A DNA stretch of 64,000 bases. Source: Eleusine coracana subsp. coracana (Eukaryota > Streptophyta > Magnoliopsida > Poales > Poaceae). Position 1 is the stretch's first letter. Each line of letters opens with the position of its first letter. This document shows, piece after piece, positions 24,024 through 35,798 of this stretch. The DNA lies in contig CM064429.1 in the NCBI GenBank assembly GCA_032690845.1, forward strand, positions 17,144,569 through 17,208,568. The letters are read 5' to 3'. The notes under the pieces are model-generated. The model did no database searches, had not been told where the DNA came from, and saw only the letters and a list, made by a program, of their open reading frames with translations. The translations under genes and the position numbers were made by a program.

Positions 24024-25186
24024 CCAAAATGGAATGACACAATTCAAGAAGAGTTGAATTCTCTAATAAAAAGAGAAGTTTTCGGACCTGTAACACATAC
24101 ACCAAATGGTGTCAAACCTGTTGGTTATAAATGGGTCTTTGTGCGAAAAAGAAATGACAAGGGAGAAAATATAAGATACAAGGCAAGATTAGTTGCTCAA
24201 GGATTTTCTCACATAGTTGCTCAAGGATTTTCTCAAAGACCTGGTATAGAGTATGAAGAAACATACTCTCTTGTTATGGATGCAACTACTTTTAGATATC
24301 TTATTAGTCTAGCAATGAATGAGAATCTTGATTTGCGTCTCATGGATGTTGTTACGGCATATTTATATGGTTTGCTTGATAGTGACATATATATGACAAT
24401 CCGAGAGGGATTTAAACTCCCAGGAGTAGGTTCTCAAGAACAATATTCAATAAAATTGAAGAAATTACTCTATGGATTAAACCAATCTGGACGAATGTGG
24501 TACAATCGCCTTAGTTAATATTTGACAAAAGAAGGATACCAATATGAATCTATATGTCCTTTCATATTTATCAAAAGATTCAGTGCGGCAATAGAGTGCT
24601 AAATTTGATTGGCACACCTCAAGGACTTAGTGAGGCAATAGAGTGCTTGAAAAGGGAATTTGAAATGAAAGACTTGGGAAAGACTAAATTTTGTCTTGGA
24701 TTACAAATTGAACATCTTAAAGACGGAATTCTATTGCATCAAGAAACATATGTAGATAAAATATTGAAACAATTTTATATGGATAAAGCACATCCATTAA
24801 GTACCCTAATTATAGTAAAATCACTTGATGTGAACAAAGATCCTTTCCGTCCTCGAGAGAACGATAGTGAAATTCTTGGTCCTGAAGAGGCATACCTAAG
24901 TGCAATAGGAGAACTAATGTATTTTTCCACTCATACACGTCCTGACATTGCATTTGCTGTTAATTTGTTAGCAAGATATAACCCTTGTTTTACAAGACGA
25001 CATTGGAATGGTATAAAGCATATACTTTGTTATCTTCAAGGTACAAAGGACATGGGTTTATATTTTTCTAACACATGTAAGGAGAAATTAGTTGGATTTG
25101 CAGATGCAAGTTATCTATCTAACCCACATAATGGTCATTCACAAACTGGATATGTTTTTATTTGTGGTGGTGCTTCTCTCTCATGA
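24024..25186 (+). pseudogene. pol: copia pol: reverse transcriptase and RNase H, catalytic box lost
   Basis: RT shows YKWVFVRKRNDKGENIRYKA, LVAQGFS (duplicated by a 24-bp tandem repeat, 24192-24239), DVVTAYLYG and LLYGLNQSGRMWYNRL. A TAA interrupts at 24516. The Tyr-X-Asp-Asp box expected just before NLIGTPQGL is absent; in its place stands part of a 14-bp direct repeat (24587-24600 and 24634-24647). RNase H follows with MKDLGKTKFCLGLQIEH, GELMYFSTHTRPDIAFAVN and VGFADASY, ending at a TGA at 25184. Confidence 0.88.
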
Positions 25187-25241
25187 TGCTCAATCAAGCA
25201 ATTTGTGGTGGTGCTTCTCTCTCATGATGCTCAATCAAGCA
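25160..25241 (+). repeat. 41-bp perfect tandem duplication
   Basis: The unit 25160-25200 is repeated exactly at 25201-25241, at the 3' end of the copia RNase H. Confidence 0.95.
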
Positions 25242-25422
25242 ATATTCCTTTGATCTATTCACATATTTAATTCTAAAGTATTGTGTGTATCTGTCATGGA
25301 GCATGTTAGTGCAGTACATGCAAAGCTCGATGACATATACATCTAGAAATGCTCTTTTCTGCATGGTAGTGCTATCCTATTAGTACGTGTACATCTGTTA
25401 TTTTTGGAATAGTTTAAACTTG

Positions 25423-25843
25423 GAGCAGTTTTACTATGCATATTACCTCCAGTAATTGCTGGTGGTAATATAGTAATTACTGGTGATAGAGCAGTAATTA
25501 CTAGTGATAGAGCAGTAATTCTACTAGCAATAATTTGAAGCGGTAATAGTTTTACTAGGGCATTGTTGGAAAGATCAAAATCATAAACATGTAATTGAAT
25601 GTGGTGGCAGCGCGAGTTGGGGAGGAGCTCGACCCGGAAGGTGGCGGCATTGGGCGGCGTGAGACAGGAACACGTCGGACGGGCGGGATGCGGGACTCGC
25701 CTATGACGATGTACTCACCAAATTACCATCGTGCCCCCAGTGGCATTGTGCATAAATATATGGAACCATGAACAAATTATATTACTACCCTCATCATTAC
25801 CACTAGTAAATTATTGGAGGTAATATGCATTGTAAAACTGCTC
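25423..25843. mobile_element. hAT-type MITE with 8-bp target duplication
   Basis: Terminal inverted repeats of about 30 bp start GAGCAGTTTTACTATGCATA at the left; the right end read on the other strand is GAGCAGTTTTACAATGCATA. A perfect 8-bp direct repeat TAAACTTG flanks it (25415-25422 and 25844-25851), the size expected for hAT transposition. The 421-bp element has AGTAATTACT-rich arms and a GC-rich core (about 25600-25730) with no useful open frame. Confidence 0.92.
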
Positions 25844-26924
25844 TAAACTTGAATGTTCATATACTTGGTATATGATGGAGGAATGCCTATTCCACTCATC
25901 AACCATTTAACCCTTCTAGAAGTGCTGAACTCAGCATAGTTGGAGTGGAAGAATAATTAAGATTTTTTTGCATTGATTCATTATCGGAACCTGTGCTAGA
26001 TATACACTTCTTTAATGAATTGAAAAAGAAAACTGCTACAATTTCAACATGTTTATTTAATAACAAAACCATAATAATTTAAGCTATTTAGGTGTTGAAA
26101 TATGTTGAATAAATTACACTTCACATTGACAAAGTATGGCAATATGTGTTATATTATTTGAAAACAGTGGTGTGTATCTCTACTATAAAGGCTAAACTTC
26201 GTGTGTAATACAGTTTACCTCAGTATGTGCACAGCAACAAGCCTTAGCCCTTGATTTAATCTTCATATTCTTTCTTAACCCTAGGATTAGCATTGTCTAA
26301 TCTGAATTATGGACCTGACGGTGAAATGTTACGCTGTCTTACGCGAGATTACATGAGTGCCTTAACAGTGAATTTCGGTGACTTTTTTCACCTGTGATCG
26401 TAGTTACCCGCCTGCACATACTCACCCCGCGATTCGCGTCCTCTTTCCTCTCTTCTTCCCGTCTTCCATGGATTGGGCCGCCACCTCCTCTATTACCCTC
26501 TCCACTCTCCCTCTCAGCGGCAGCGCGGGCAGCCTCCCTCATCGGTCGATGGTGGCAACGCATCGCAAAGATTGACTCTTCTTCTTCCACACAGATCCAG
26601 TGACAGAGCTCCTGAATCGGGTAATAAGGAGAAGGCCTGATGCGTGAGCAACTGGGCTTGAGGGTGACGGTGCGCGACCTGCCACACTCGTAGCGATGGC
26701 GTCGAAGAATCCACTCTCCCTCAACTCATTGTCCTTTGCAATGCTCGCCCACAAGGCCTCTCTTCCTCTATCTCGCCCGCCAGCACCCGGAACCAGATCT
26801 CGCGTGCTAGGGCTACTAAAAGGCAACGAAAGCGGGGAGCGCAGATCCAGGGAGGTAAGATCGGGTAGGCTCCACGGTGGTGGGCCTTTGAGAGCAGGGG
26901 CCTGGGCAGACGACGCGAAGGGCG

Positions 26925-27248
26925 ATGACGGAGGGGAGGACCTGGCTGCTCATGTTGATGGTGCTCTCATGGCCCTCGGCCATCTGCCTTGCCGTCGCCG
27001 TCGTTCTGCTCGTTGCGGCCGACGTCACGCTCTTTATGCTCCGCATTAAGAAGGTCATGATTCTGTCTACCCTGTTGATGTTAATTTGTCCACGGGAGAT
27101 TTGATGTCACTATGCTGACCTCCTCCTGATGTGATGACGTGACCATGTGTAGGGCGTCCCCTGGATCCATAGATGCAAGCGCTTCTCCGATCGCCGGTCC
27201 AAGCTATGCTGCCTCTTCTCCGACTACCCCCACCGTAGGCAAATATAA
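26925..27248 (+). CDS. Possible captured gene fragment, membrane-anchored hypothetical protein
   Basis: A two-exon reading: 26925-27053 and 27153-27248, joined at an AAG|GT donor and a GTGTAG acceptor in phase 0. The 74-residue product has a strongly hydrophobic segment (residues about 7-38, WLLMLMVLSWPSAICLAVAV onward) and then a basic, Cys-containing tail (HRCKRFSDRRSKLCC). I do not recognise the family. GC content is well above the surrounding Helitron, as expected of captured exons. The start and the stop at 27246 are only the simplest choice; a GT at the end of exon 2 could continue the transcript. Confidence 0.3.
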
Positions 27249-27470
27249 TTCAGGTACCTCGGTCCTTATCTAAAGCCAGCAACAACACTGATCGATCTGA
27301 TCAGCTTTTTCCATCTACGGTGTAATTTTTTTAATGTCTCCATGCCTTCTTCAGGCTAGCAGATTTGCCCAGTTTGAATCTACCTAAGATGGAAGGTTTG
27401 GATTTGCGCTGTCATCCTCGAGCGGGCTCCCTCTCTCCGTGGCGAGGTGACGGTGGATCCGTTGGCCGTG

Positions 27471-27697
27471 CTCCATCCCTGGCGCCTGACCTCAAGGCCG
27501 AAGGTGGCTGCTTTGAAGGAGATCCAGACGAGCATGGACTAGGTCAACTCCGACCTGCCTTGTGCCATTGTTGGACCTGCTCCATCCCTGGTGCCCAACC
27601 TCCTCGAGGGTGAAGGCGGCTACTTTGAAGACGGAGATCAGAACGAGCATGCACTAGGTCAACTCCGACCTGCATTGCGCCATGGGTGGACCAGCTC
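27471..27697 (+). repeat. Diverged tandem duplication of about 109 bp
   Basis: Two units starting CTCCATCCCTGG at 27471 and 27580 share GAGCATG.ACTAGGTCAACT and CTCCGACCTGC blocks. They lie in the GC-rich captured part of the Helitron. Confidence 0.8.
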
Positions 27698-30600
27698 CCC
27701 ATTGGCCGCATCTTCCACTCATGGCCCCCTTCGCAAGATCTACGGCAGCATCCCATGCTCTAGGATGGTTTCATGCACAATTACTGGTTGTGGCGCTGCT
27801 GAGGTATGTGTCGTTATGTTTCTTGGAATTATTCTTCCATGAAATAGTCATACCTTTGTTGAGGACGAGGGTCATTCTTTCCCTGTATAGTCGCATTTGA
27901 TAGAAAATAATTAATTAGCTATGATCAGAGCTGATTTATTGGATCTGCCGCTTCCGTTGTTCAAGGCCAAGATTGCTGCTCGTCCACACATATGCATTAG
28001 GTATCATCGTTTCCTTTCTTCCCTATAAGAACCTAGAATATTTCAGTTACCTTGGAAATATTTCTAGCTACCAATCGTGTCTTTAAGATGTGAGCTTATT
28101 TAAGAAAATATATTTATTTCTAGCCGCCAATCAAAATAACAGGTAGACTTTTCTAATAGGTTGATATGAAGGGTTTTCCAGTGATGGATAAAATGGTATG
28201 ACTTTTTTGTTAACTTCTTGTTAATGAATTTATCTGTAACTATACAGCAATATTTTGACCAAGAATAATTATTCTGCATGCTTTACTTTTGTGAAAATAC
28301 ACCTGTTAGATTTACTCATGCAACTGAGTTCAAATTACAAATATTCTCTAAATGTGATCTGTTTTAGTCATCTGGTTGTTACCAATGAATGAATGTGGTG
28401 TTTCTTTGGTTGATGTGGATGCAATCTTCCAGGTGGGGATTCAAGTGAGGAAGGTCTATTACATCAACTTGTCTCCTTTATATTAACTACCATAGAACCA
28501 TGAAACCTTTTTACTGATCCGAAGTGTCCAAAATAGTAACATATTGTGATCATTATCAGTGACTATATTAAAATATAAATCATCAATTTGATTGTTTTAG
28601 CTTGTTTGTTTTCCTAACTGCTAGCCAAGCTGGTCCTTTATTTTTTATCTTTTGACATGATGGAACTAATCCATGGAGGAGAAAGCCAGTTGAGCTTTTT
28701 TTGCTTATATCTTCTTATTCTGTATGCAAGTTCATTTGGACAAATAGACCACACAAAGGCACTATGGGAGTGTGATTTCTTCATGATCTCACAACTGTGT
28801 GATGGTAAGTAATTAAAAGTTTCAGTACAGTTTTGCAATTTTTTATTGTTAGATGTATAAGAACACATACTTTTTATTGGTTGGTTGGGCTATGTCATGG
28901 ATTTAGTATTTGATCTTGTTCAAGGTTATCTTCCTTCAATTAGTAATTTTGCAGCTTGTACTAACACCTTAACACTAACGATCATGTACTTTCATAATAA
29001 TTCTTTGCTAATATATGTCTTTTATAATCAAACAATTCATCACATTTAAATACACACCTTTCATCTAGGTTGATGGAGGGCTGATCCTTATGCCTTTTGT
29101 GAGTTCAATATTATGCCACCTTCCATTTTCTTCTTCCTCAGCTAGCAAAATCATGTCTTGCAACTGATTTTTCTGTTAATTTTATTTTTTGTTTCCTGCT
29201 AAAGAAACGCAGATTAATTGCGGCTCTACAATAGGTTGCTATGGAGGGTGTTCCAGTGATGGATAAAATGGAAATTTTTAACAGAATATTATTGTAGTGT
29301 CTCATTATGTAGAATTTCAATAAGACAATTTCGTTATCTTTATTGTGTTTATGCTTAACACCGTCAAACTACATGCTTAATACAATCAAACTACATACTG
29401 ATATATAATTTAGGCTTACTAAAGTGAATTTATCATTAAAGTAAAACTTAATGATAATTTAGGCGAATCGATATAGAAAATTGGAAATCTGCTTGGGGTC
29501 TGCTGTAGTCTTCTCTCTTTTCCTTCTCTATTTGATGTGTTGAATAGGCTTCCTGCATAGGTCGATGTTCTTGGATTTTTCCAGCTGGCTCCTATCATGA
29601 TGCGGCGTCCGACCCACAGTGGGATGTAGAACATGTGCTGCTACAACGACCATAGCTTTCTTTGGATGATGCAGAGAAGAAGTTTCAAATACACAATAGG
29701 GATTATAGAATTTAAATATTATTGTTTAGTACCATTGTTGTAAACAATATTTTGATTGTGATGAACATGTATAGTAAACATGTGCTTGTAGTGTCCTGTG
29801 GAACAGGATGGATCAATAAATTACATATTGTGATCACTCATTGGTACAGGTTAAAGAAGGAATCCGCTTGGATCCATTCATTCATCACTTATACCTTAAA
29901 ACTCATTCTCCATAAATCCTGAAAACACATCCAAAGAATCTGAATTTATTATATGTTTTGTTCTGAATTTCTTTGTACCTTACTATATAAACGTGTCTGT
30001 ATTTTCAGGGGCTCGAAAACTTGTACTGTAGATGGGCTTTAAGGACAATGGTTGTATTCTTGGCAGGATCATGCCATGAAGAAATAAATTATAATATGTT
30101 TTTTAAATAGTCCTCTCAAAATAACCTCAAGATGTGCATAATGATTAGTTTTTCCCTCTTTTTTTAATTAGTCTGAATAAACTCTGTACATGTTTTTTCT
30201 TTTGATTTGAACACTAAAGCAAGAGATACTTAGATCTTAATTTCACTTGCAAAAATCCATTGAACATGCAAGAGATACTTAGATCTTAATTCCGCATAGA
30301 GCCATGGACGAAAGTAAATATGATTGAGCAGACGATAATAATAGCACACCATGGTCATCCGAGTAGATTGAAATTCATTTTGAAGATGAGGTTATCAAGT
30401 GCATAAGGTAATTTTTGGACTATAATTTTTGGATGATTGATTTTTAAATGTATATAAATGGTGTTGATTAATGAAAATCATGATAACGATATTATGATTT
30501 TTATAATGATATTATAATTTTTCAAGCAAATCTTTTAGAGTGACTTTACTCAACTATATATAATATCTCTAGACTAGACAAGGGAATGGAACTAGAGTAA

Positions 30601-30781
30601 CATAACTCTAAATATATAACATCACATGTATCACTCATTGATACTCTTGATATGAACATTAACATATTTTTTTAATAATTAGCGTGATAAAGTGAATTAT
30701 CCGACCATCGAGTGTTGTTTAACATAGGTGTTTGGAATGGATAACATATATCTTTATTAAATATTTTGATTGAAGGATATA

Positions 30782-30812
30782 GCATGTGCGTGTCGCACAT
30801 GCAAAGAACTAG
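30782..30812 (+). other. Helitron 3' terminal hairpin and CTAG
   Basis: Stem GCATGTGCG / CGCACATGC, loop TGT, followed by AAAGAACTAG. In Helitrons this hairpin is the rolling-circle termination signal. Confidence 0.9.
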
Positions 30813-31853
30813 TGATAATAGTGATATTAAGTAATACAGGAATGATTGCTTCTATAGAAACGCTAGTTTCATTACAATCTAATTGAGAATCACGTATTGC
30901 AGCTACCATATATATCATATCAGCTCAACTGCTAGCTATATATCTATACATTGGTAAGGATGCGAACGGCAGGTCAAAACAAATTTTTTGGCATGGAGAC
31001 CGAACTGTATCAGCATGACAAACTGAGCGCCCGCCGTGTTGTGATTGGAGAGGGGGGGGGGGGGGGGGGGGGGCGGGGGACGTACCTCAATGCTTTTGAC
31101 CGGCGTCTTATTGAGCCGTTTCATGACGCTGCACACCTTCTGCTGCCGTTGCACCGACGACTCCGAACTACTTCAGCCTGCCGCGGCCTCCTCCACCAAG
31201 AAGAGAAATGCCAGAGTCACGACGAGGGCTAGGATGCACGAACGCGCCGCGGCCATTTTGGGCAAAGGAAGGGAGATGCAAAACTGGGCACATGTAAATC
31301 TCTGAGCCGCTGGTGTTGTTTTTATACATTTGCCATGCTGTCTCTCTAGCTATGCAGCGTGGTGCAAATTTATGTACGTATGTATGTATACAGAACGGTA
31401 AGGAATGAGATCGAGGAAGTCAAGCTTCTGACTTTTTAAAAGGCGGGCGAGAGATGAGACATCTCCGCGGTTACTGCCTGTTGTGGCCTCGCCGAGTTAC
31501 TGTTATATTTTGTCGGAGCCGCCGAGGTGCATCGCCGACAACTGGCACCTTGGGACACTGGCCTTCTCATAATTGTTTATTGTCCATGTCAATCAAACTA
31601 TTGCAATATAATTACATGTACTTGCCATGAAATTTGCTCTTTGCATGGTAATTCGTCAACAAGATATATATCGGACCATTTGAGATGGGTTGCCGATCGA
31701 GGCGTTATTATTTATGTTAAAGACGCTGAGGCATCATCATCTTATCCTATCGTAGCGTGTTTACATTTAGCCATCCATGCACGAAGCTGTACATCACCGA
31801 GGATTGAAGGGTCATCGTTCATTTCTAGAGTTGATACAAGTTCTGTATACATT
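30813..31853. other. Spacer with a G22 tract
   Basis: No gene recognised. A run of 22 G at 31052-31073, then a C and five more G, sits in a moderately GC-rich stretch. Confidence 0.5.
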
Positions 31854-32400
31854 CACTAGTACAAATCATAACTTATATAACATTTTATTTTCATCAGGGT
31901 AGATATTCAATTTGTCACGTTGAAAGTTCTGTGACAAATTATGAGGAAAATAAATTAATCAAAATAGGATGCATATTTGTTCATCCATGACTAATCGTTA
32001 TAATCGTCACAGAAATCGCTTCATCCGTGATCAAAATTTTCATGTCACAACTAATTTTTATTCTATGATGGGACGCAAAACCATCATCGATGATGACGCC
32101 GGTCACGCTGGCACTAACGCGACATGTATAGGTGGCACATGTCATGCTGGCAGTTGACTGTGCACATCTGCATGAGAAAACACGTGTCTCATCCCAATTG
32201 CTGCACGCGTCAACAGATAGGTCGAGCCACATGTCATGATCCCAGAGAGCCATGTTTCATGATCCCATGGAGCAACACGGCGCGTCTCATTGGTCCACAT
32301 GTCAATTTTTTTGTTGAAACGCATGGCAGAGCTTCCTAGCTCCATGTATCAACCCCTCATTTGTACACGTGTTACAAATTTATGCAGGCCCGTCTCTGGG
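31854..32400 (+). mobile_element. Left end of a CACTA-type element (remnant)
   Basis: CACTAGTACAAATC at 31854 resembles a CACTA terminus. It is followed by subterminal sequence with TTGTCACG/TCTGTGACAA pieces and an array of CCACATGTCATG-type motifs (about 32120-32360). No matching right end was identified; the complete element at 32996 may be nested in it. Confidence 0.45.
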
Positions 32401-32995
32401 CAAGTGCAACATGTGCGATAGCACAGGGCCCCAAAAATTCCCCAGTGCATATACTCCTAGCCCATCTGGCTCCAAAAAACAGTTCCACTCACGCAATGAC
32501 GCATAGGTTTTGATCGCTTTTCCTTTCGATTGCTGCCGATTCATCTTCAATAGTCGACAAATTGTGACATTGGTGCATCGCCCATTGCCCCCTCGCCCTC
32601 GGGAACGCTGATCTCAAACGGAGACAAAATAAAAACACAGCAGAACAGCTGCCCCAACGACGCAAAGCCTTGCATGTTGCAACATGTAGCCCCAGCATAG
32701 CAGGAGCAGATCAAGCAGGGGCTCAACCTCTCAAGGCCAATAGGATCAATGATTCAACATCAACCTATCAGCATAGGTGGAGCCGATAATTCATTAGTTT
32801 TATTTTCTATTTTATCAAGATTGAATGAATGAGAACGAATCCAATCTGCAGACGAAGTTGTTCATAAATGATAATCAATTATTCTTTTTGCCTATTGTTG
32901 ATCAATTTATTTCCGGATTTACAAGAAGATTTGAGCCATACCAAAAGTTTCCAGAATGATTTTGGCTTCTTATTCACATCTGATACGTTCATTGG

Positions 32996-34014
32996 CACTA
33001 CAAGAAAAAGACCTTCTAGACACGGTTGTGTAGCTATGTTTTTATAAACGTCACTCCATTAATATCTAAAAACATCTTTTGATACGTTTTTGAAAACCTA
33101 TCTACGACACATGATATTAGTTATGCTTCAATGTTGATAAAAAAATAAACATGTTATTTGACACGGTTTTTATGACATCTCAATGTTGCACCGATATAGA
33201 CACGCTTTAAATTATAAGTAGCTATCATAGAAATGCTTTTTTGTTATGTTTTTTAAAACATCTCAAAATGATACGATATTAGACACGCTTTAGACCATCA
33301 ATAGCCCGCCCAATTTGAGAATGTCTCAATGTGATACATTATTTAGACACATTTTGATCATATCTAACATCATGTAAAGACACTTGTTGACATGTTCAAA
33401 ACGTATAGAGATGGTATTAGACACATGTTAATCGTATATACTTTTATTTAAAGTTATTTTTGATATGCCATTGAGAACTCTAGAGACGTTAAAAGACTTA
33501 AAAGACATGAAAAGAAAAGAAAAAATGTCTTATCTACAATCAGAATTGCTTGTTGGATGAGATGGTTAAATGAGTTTACACTAAACAAACAGATCGTGGG
33601 TTCAAATCCTGCTGCTTGTAGAAATAACTCAGTCATTTCAGACATCAACTAAAAACTAGTTTTTAAAATAATATGCAAAGCATGTCTATGTTAGTAGATA
33701 CGTAATATAAAAAATATGACAATGAGAATCATATTTAGCTTTATTAACACGTCATAACAATATGTCTAGAATAGTTGACATGTCACAGAACATAACTATG
33801 ACAACGTATGTAGACGTGTAAATATGTTTATATCGTATCAATACAGCCTTCTAGATATGTTTTTAAAATCCACATCTACAAGAACATGACACGGTCCATG
33901 CGAAGACGCCTCCAACATATTTTATGAAAACATCTTTATTTTACAGTAAAGATGAAATAAACGTATCTAACACTTAAATAAAGCGTATCTACAGGGGGTA
34001 TGTTTCTAGTAGTG
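32996..34014. mobile_element. Non-autonomous CACTA element with TGG target duplication
   Basis: It starts CACTACAAGAAAAAG and ends TTTCTAGTAGTG, flanked by TGG on both sides (32993-32995 and 34015-34017), the 3-bp duplication typical of CACTA transposons. Subterminal repeats of GACACG(C/G)TTTT type are spread through the first 400 bp. The 1,019-bp element has no transposase. Confidence 0.85.
33536..33612 (+). repeat. tRNA-like or SINE-head sequence inside the CACTA element
   Basis: A box-A-like GGATGAGATGGTTAAATG and a box-B-like GGGTTCAAATCC are spaced as in a tRNA. The acceptor stem does not pair well, so it is not a working tRNA gene. Confidence 0.4.
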
Positions 34015-34179
34015 TGGATAACAAGAGTTTAAAATCTTCTTGTGATAATCTTGAGGCTGCCCTTAGGAAATATGGACAGTCAGATATTGATGTTAATCAA
34101 CTGCATTGTTCTTGTATATATACTCTGGGGCCTCATTAGATTTTTGCACTGGGTCTCTGATTTTGCCGGGACGGCCCTG

Positions 34180-34640
34180 GCCACAAGTCAGCTCTTCATT
34201 TGTCAACGTGTTAGCATTTTATTGGGCCACATGTCATCATGTCATTGAGTCACGTGTTGGCATTTCATTTGGCCACGTGTTGCCATGTCATTGAGCCACG
34301 TGTCATCTTGTCATTTGGTCACGTGTAGGCATATCATTATGCCATGTGTCACCATTTGATTGGGTCATGTGCTGGGATGTCTTTGGGCTATGTGTCGGCA
34401 TGTCATTGGCCCATGTGTATGTATGCCACTGCTCCACGTGTCAGCGCCTAATTTGTCCGCATGTCTGCATGTCGTTATTGCCATGTGTTGGCATGGCAAT
34501 GGGCCATGTGTCGGCTCTTCATTTGTCTATGTTTCAAAGTTCTATGAGAATTTACAACGAAACTAAAATGTCACATTTCTTCACATGTCATTGGGCCATG
34601 TGTCAGCATGTCATTTGTCCATTTGTCAATTCTATTGAAA
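34180..34640 (+). repeat. Array of ACGTG/CATGTG motifs, about 35-bp period
   Basis: About a dozen diverged units of GGCCACGTGTCGGCATGTCA type, many containing the G-box core CACGTG. It lies between two CACTA elements and resembles their subterminal arrays. Confidence 0.75.
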
Positions 34641-35089
34641 TACTTATATTGCCATGTCAAATCATATAATTATAAAATAGAATCAGATCACAAAACCAAC
34701 GCCATAATCAAACCACAAAATCACAAAACATGAGTTTACAAAAACATAGAACATGAATCCATAGATGCTTCACTAACAATGTTTCCACGACCACACTAGT
34801 AGAAATGTGCACACCAATGACGTTTTCATCACAGCAGAGTGAAATTTCATCATAGAAGGTTTTCCGTAACGACTTTATGACGAATTTGGATTCGTCATAG
34901 ACCTGTCATCACAGAAGACCTTTCGTGATGAATCGTCACATTCGTCAGAGAAGACTACCCTTTTACGATGAAACCTTTCCGCGTCATAGAACTGATTTCA
35001 CTTCTATGACGGTGAATAAAAATGTCATTGAAGAGGCTCCGCGTCACCATGGCGCCGACGTGGCAAGCTCACGTGGCACTGGCCACACT

Positions 35090-35580
35090 AGAGCATGATG
35101 TGGCAAGTCTACGTGGCGAGGGCCACGTGTCATCCTTGCAGAGCGTCATGTGTTGCCTCTTAGGATCGCCACGTGTCCCCTTTCACAAGCGCCACATGTT
35201 GCGTCCGAATAGCGCCTTGTGTCAGTAGCCTAGGAGGCCACGTGGCGTGTTGCTAGGGCGGCAAGTCTCCATTTTGAAGACGCCATGTGTCTCGTTTGTA
35301 GAGCACCACATGTCCATTTTCCGGAGTGGCTCGTGTCTTATTCAAAGAGAGTCACATGTCTCTTTTGCAGGGTGCAACGTGTCTCTTTCTCAAGTCGCCA
35401 CGTTTCTCGTTCCTAGCTCACCATGTGTCTCATTCTCTGGGAGCCACGTTTATCTTTCATAGGTTGACACATGTTATGCACTGAATGTGCCACGTGTTAC
35501 ATCACGAAGCCGCTACGTGTCTAGTTGCGACTAGACCTCGTGCATGTTTCCAAAACGGCCACGTTTTGGCTCTCAAATTG
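35090..35580 (+). repeat. Subterminal ACGTGTC array, about 31-bp period
   Basis: Some 15 diverged units of GCCACGTGTCTC type with varied T-rich spacers, just inside the left end of the CACTA element. Such arrays are binding sites for the TnpA protein in known CACTA elements. Confidence 0.8.
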
Positions 35581-35798
35581 ACAGAAACAACAACATTTCC
35601 ATCAACACAAACACAAAGAAACATTAGCAAAATCAGAGAGAAACATCAACAGAATTATATACACACAAGAAACATCCATAGAATCAAAGTTCACCCATCA
35701 CATACACACTTGATGCATCATAGTTCATCATAGAAGTTCATCACAGATCATCAGAATGCATCAAAATGCATCAGAGTTCATCACACATCGTCACAGGA

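Larger units (their letters stand above)
20876..25241 (+). mobile_element. Degenerate Ty1/copia retrotransposon, internal region
   Basis: Gag, protease, integrase, RT and RNase H occur in that order; integrase before RT defines Ty1/copia. Gag and pol are separated by about 190 bp of non-coding sequence (21891-22077). Many frameshifts and stops, two 24-bp tandem duplications, a 41-bp tandem duplication and loss of the RT catalytic box make it non-functional. Confidence 0.92.
26177..30812 (+). mobile_element. Helitron, both termini present
   Basis: The 5' end is TCTCTACTATAAAGG directly after an A (26176). The 3' end has a 9-bp-stem hairpin with a TGT loop (30782-30802), six bases, then CTAG (30809-30812) before a T (30813). 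This is the canonical Helitron layout, inserted between A and T without target duplication. The 4,636-bp interior has no Rep/helicase gene, so it is non-autonomous. GC-rich, exon-like DNA at 26400-27850 looks like captured host sequence. The rest (27900-30780) is AT-rich with no recognised gene. Confidence 0.88.

Noticed and set aside
31021..31305. Glycine-run open frames around 31050
   Set aside because: Created by a 22-base G tract, not a real gene.
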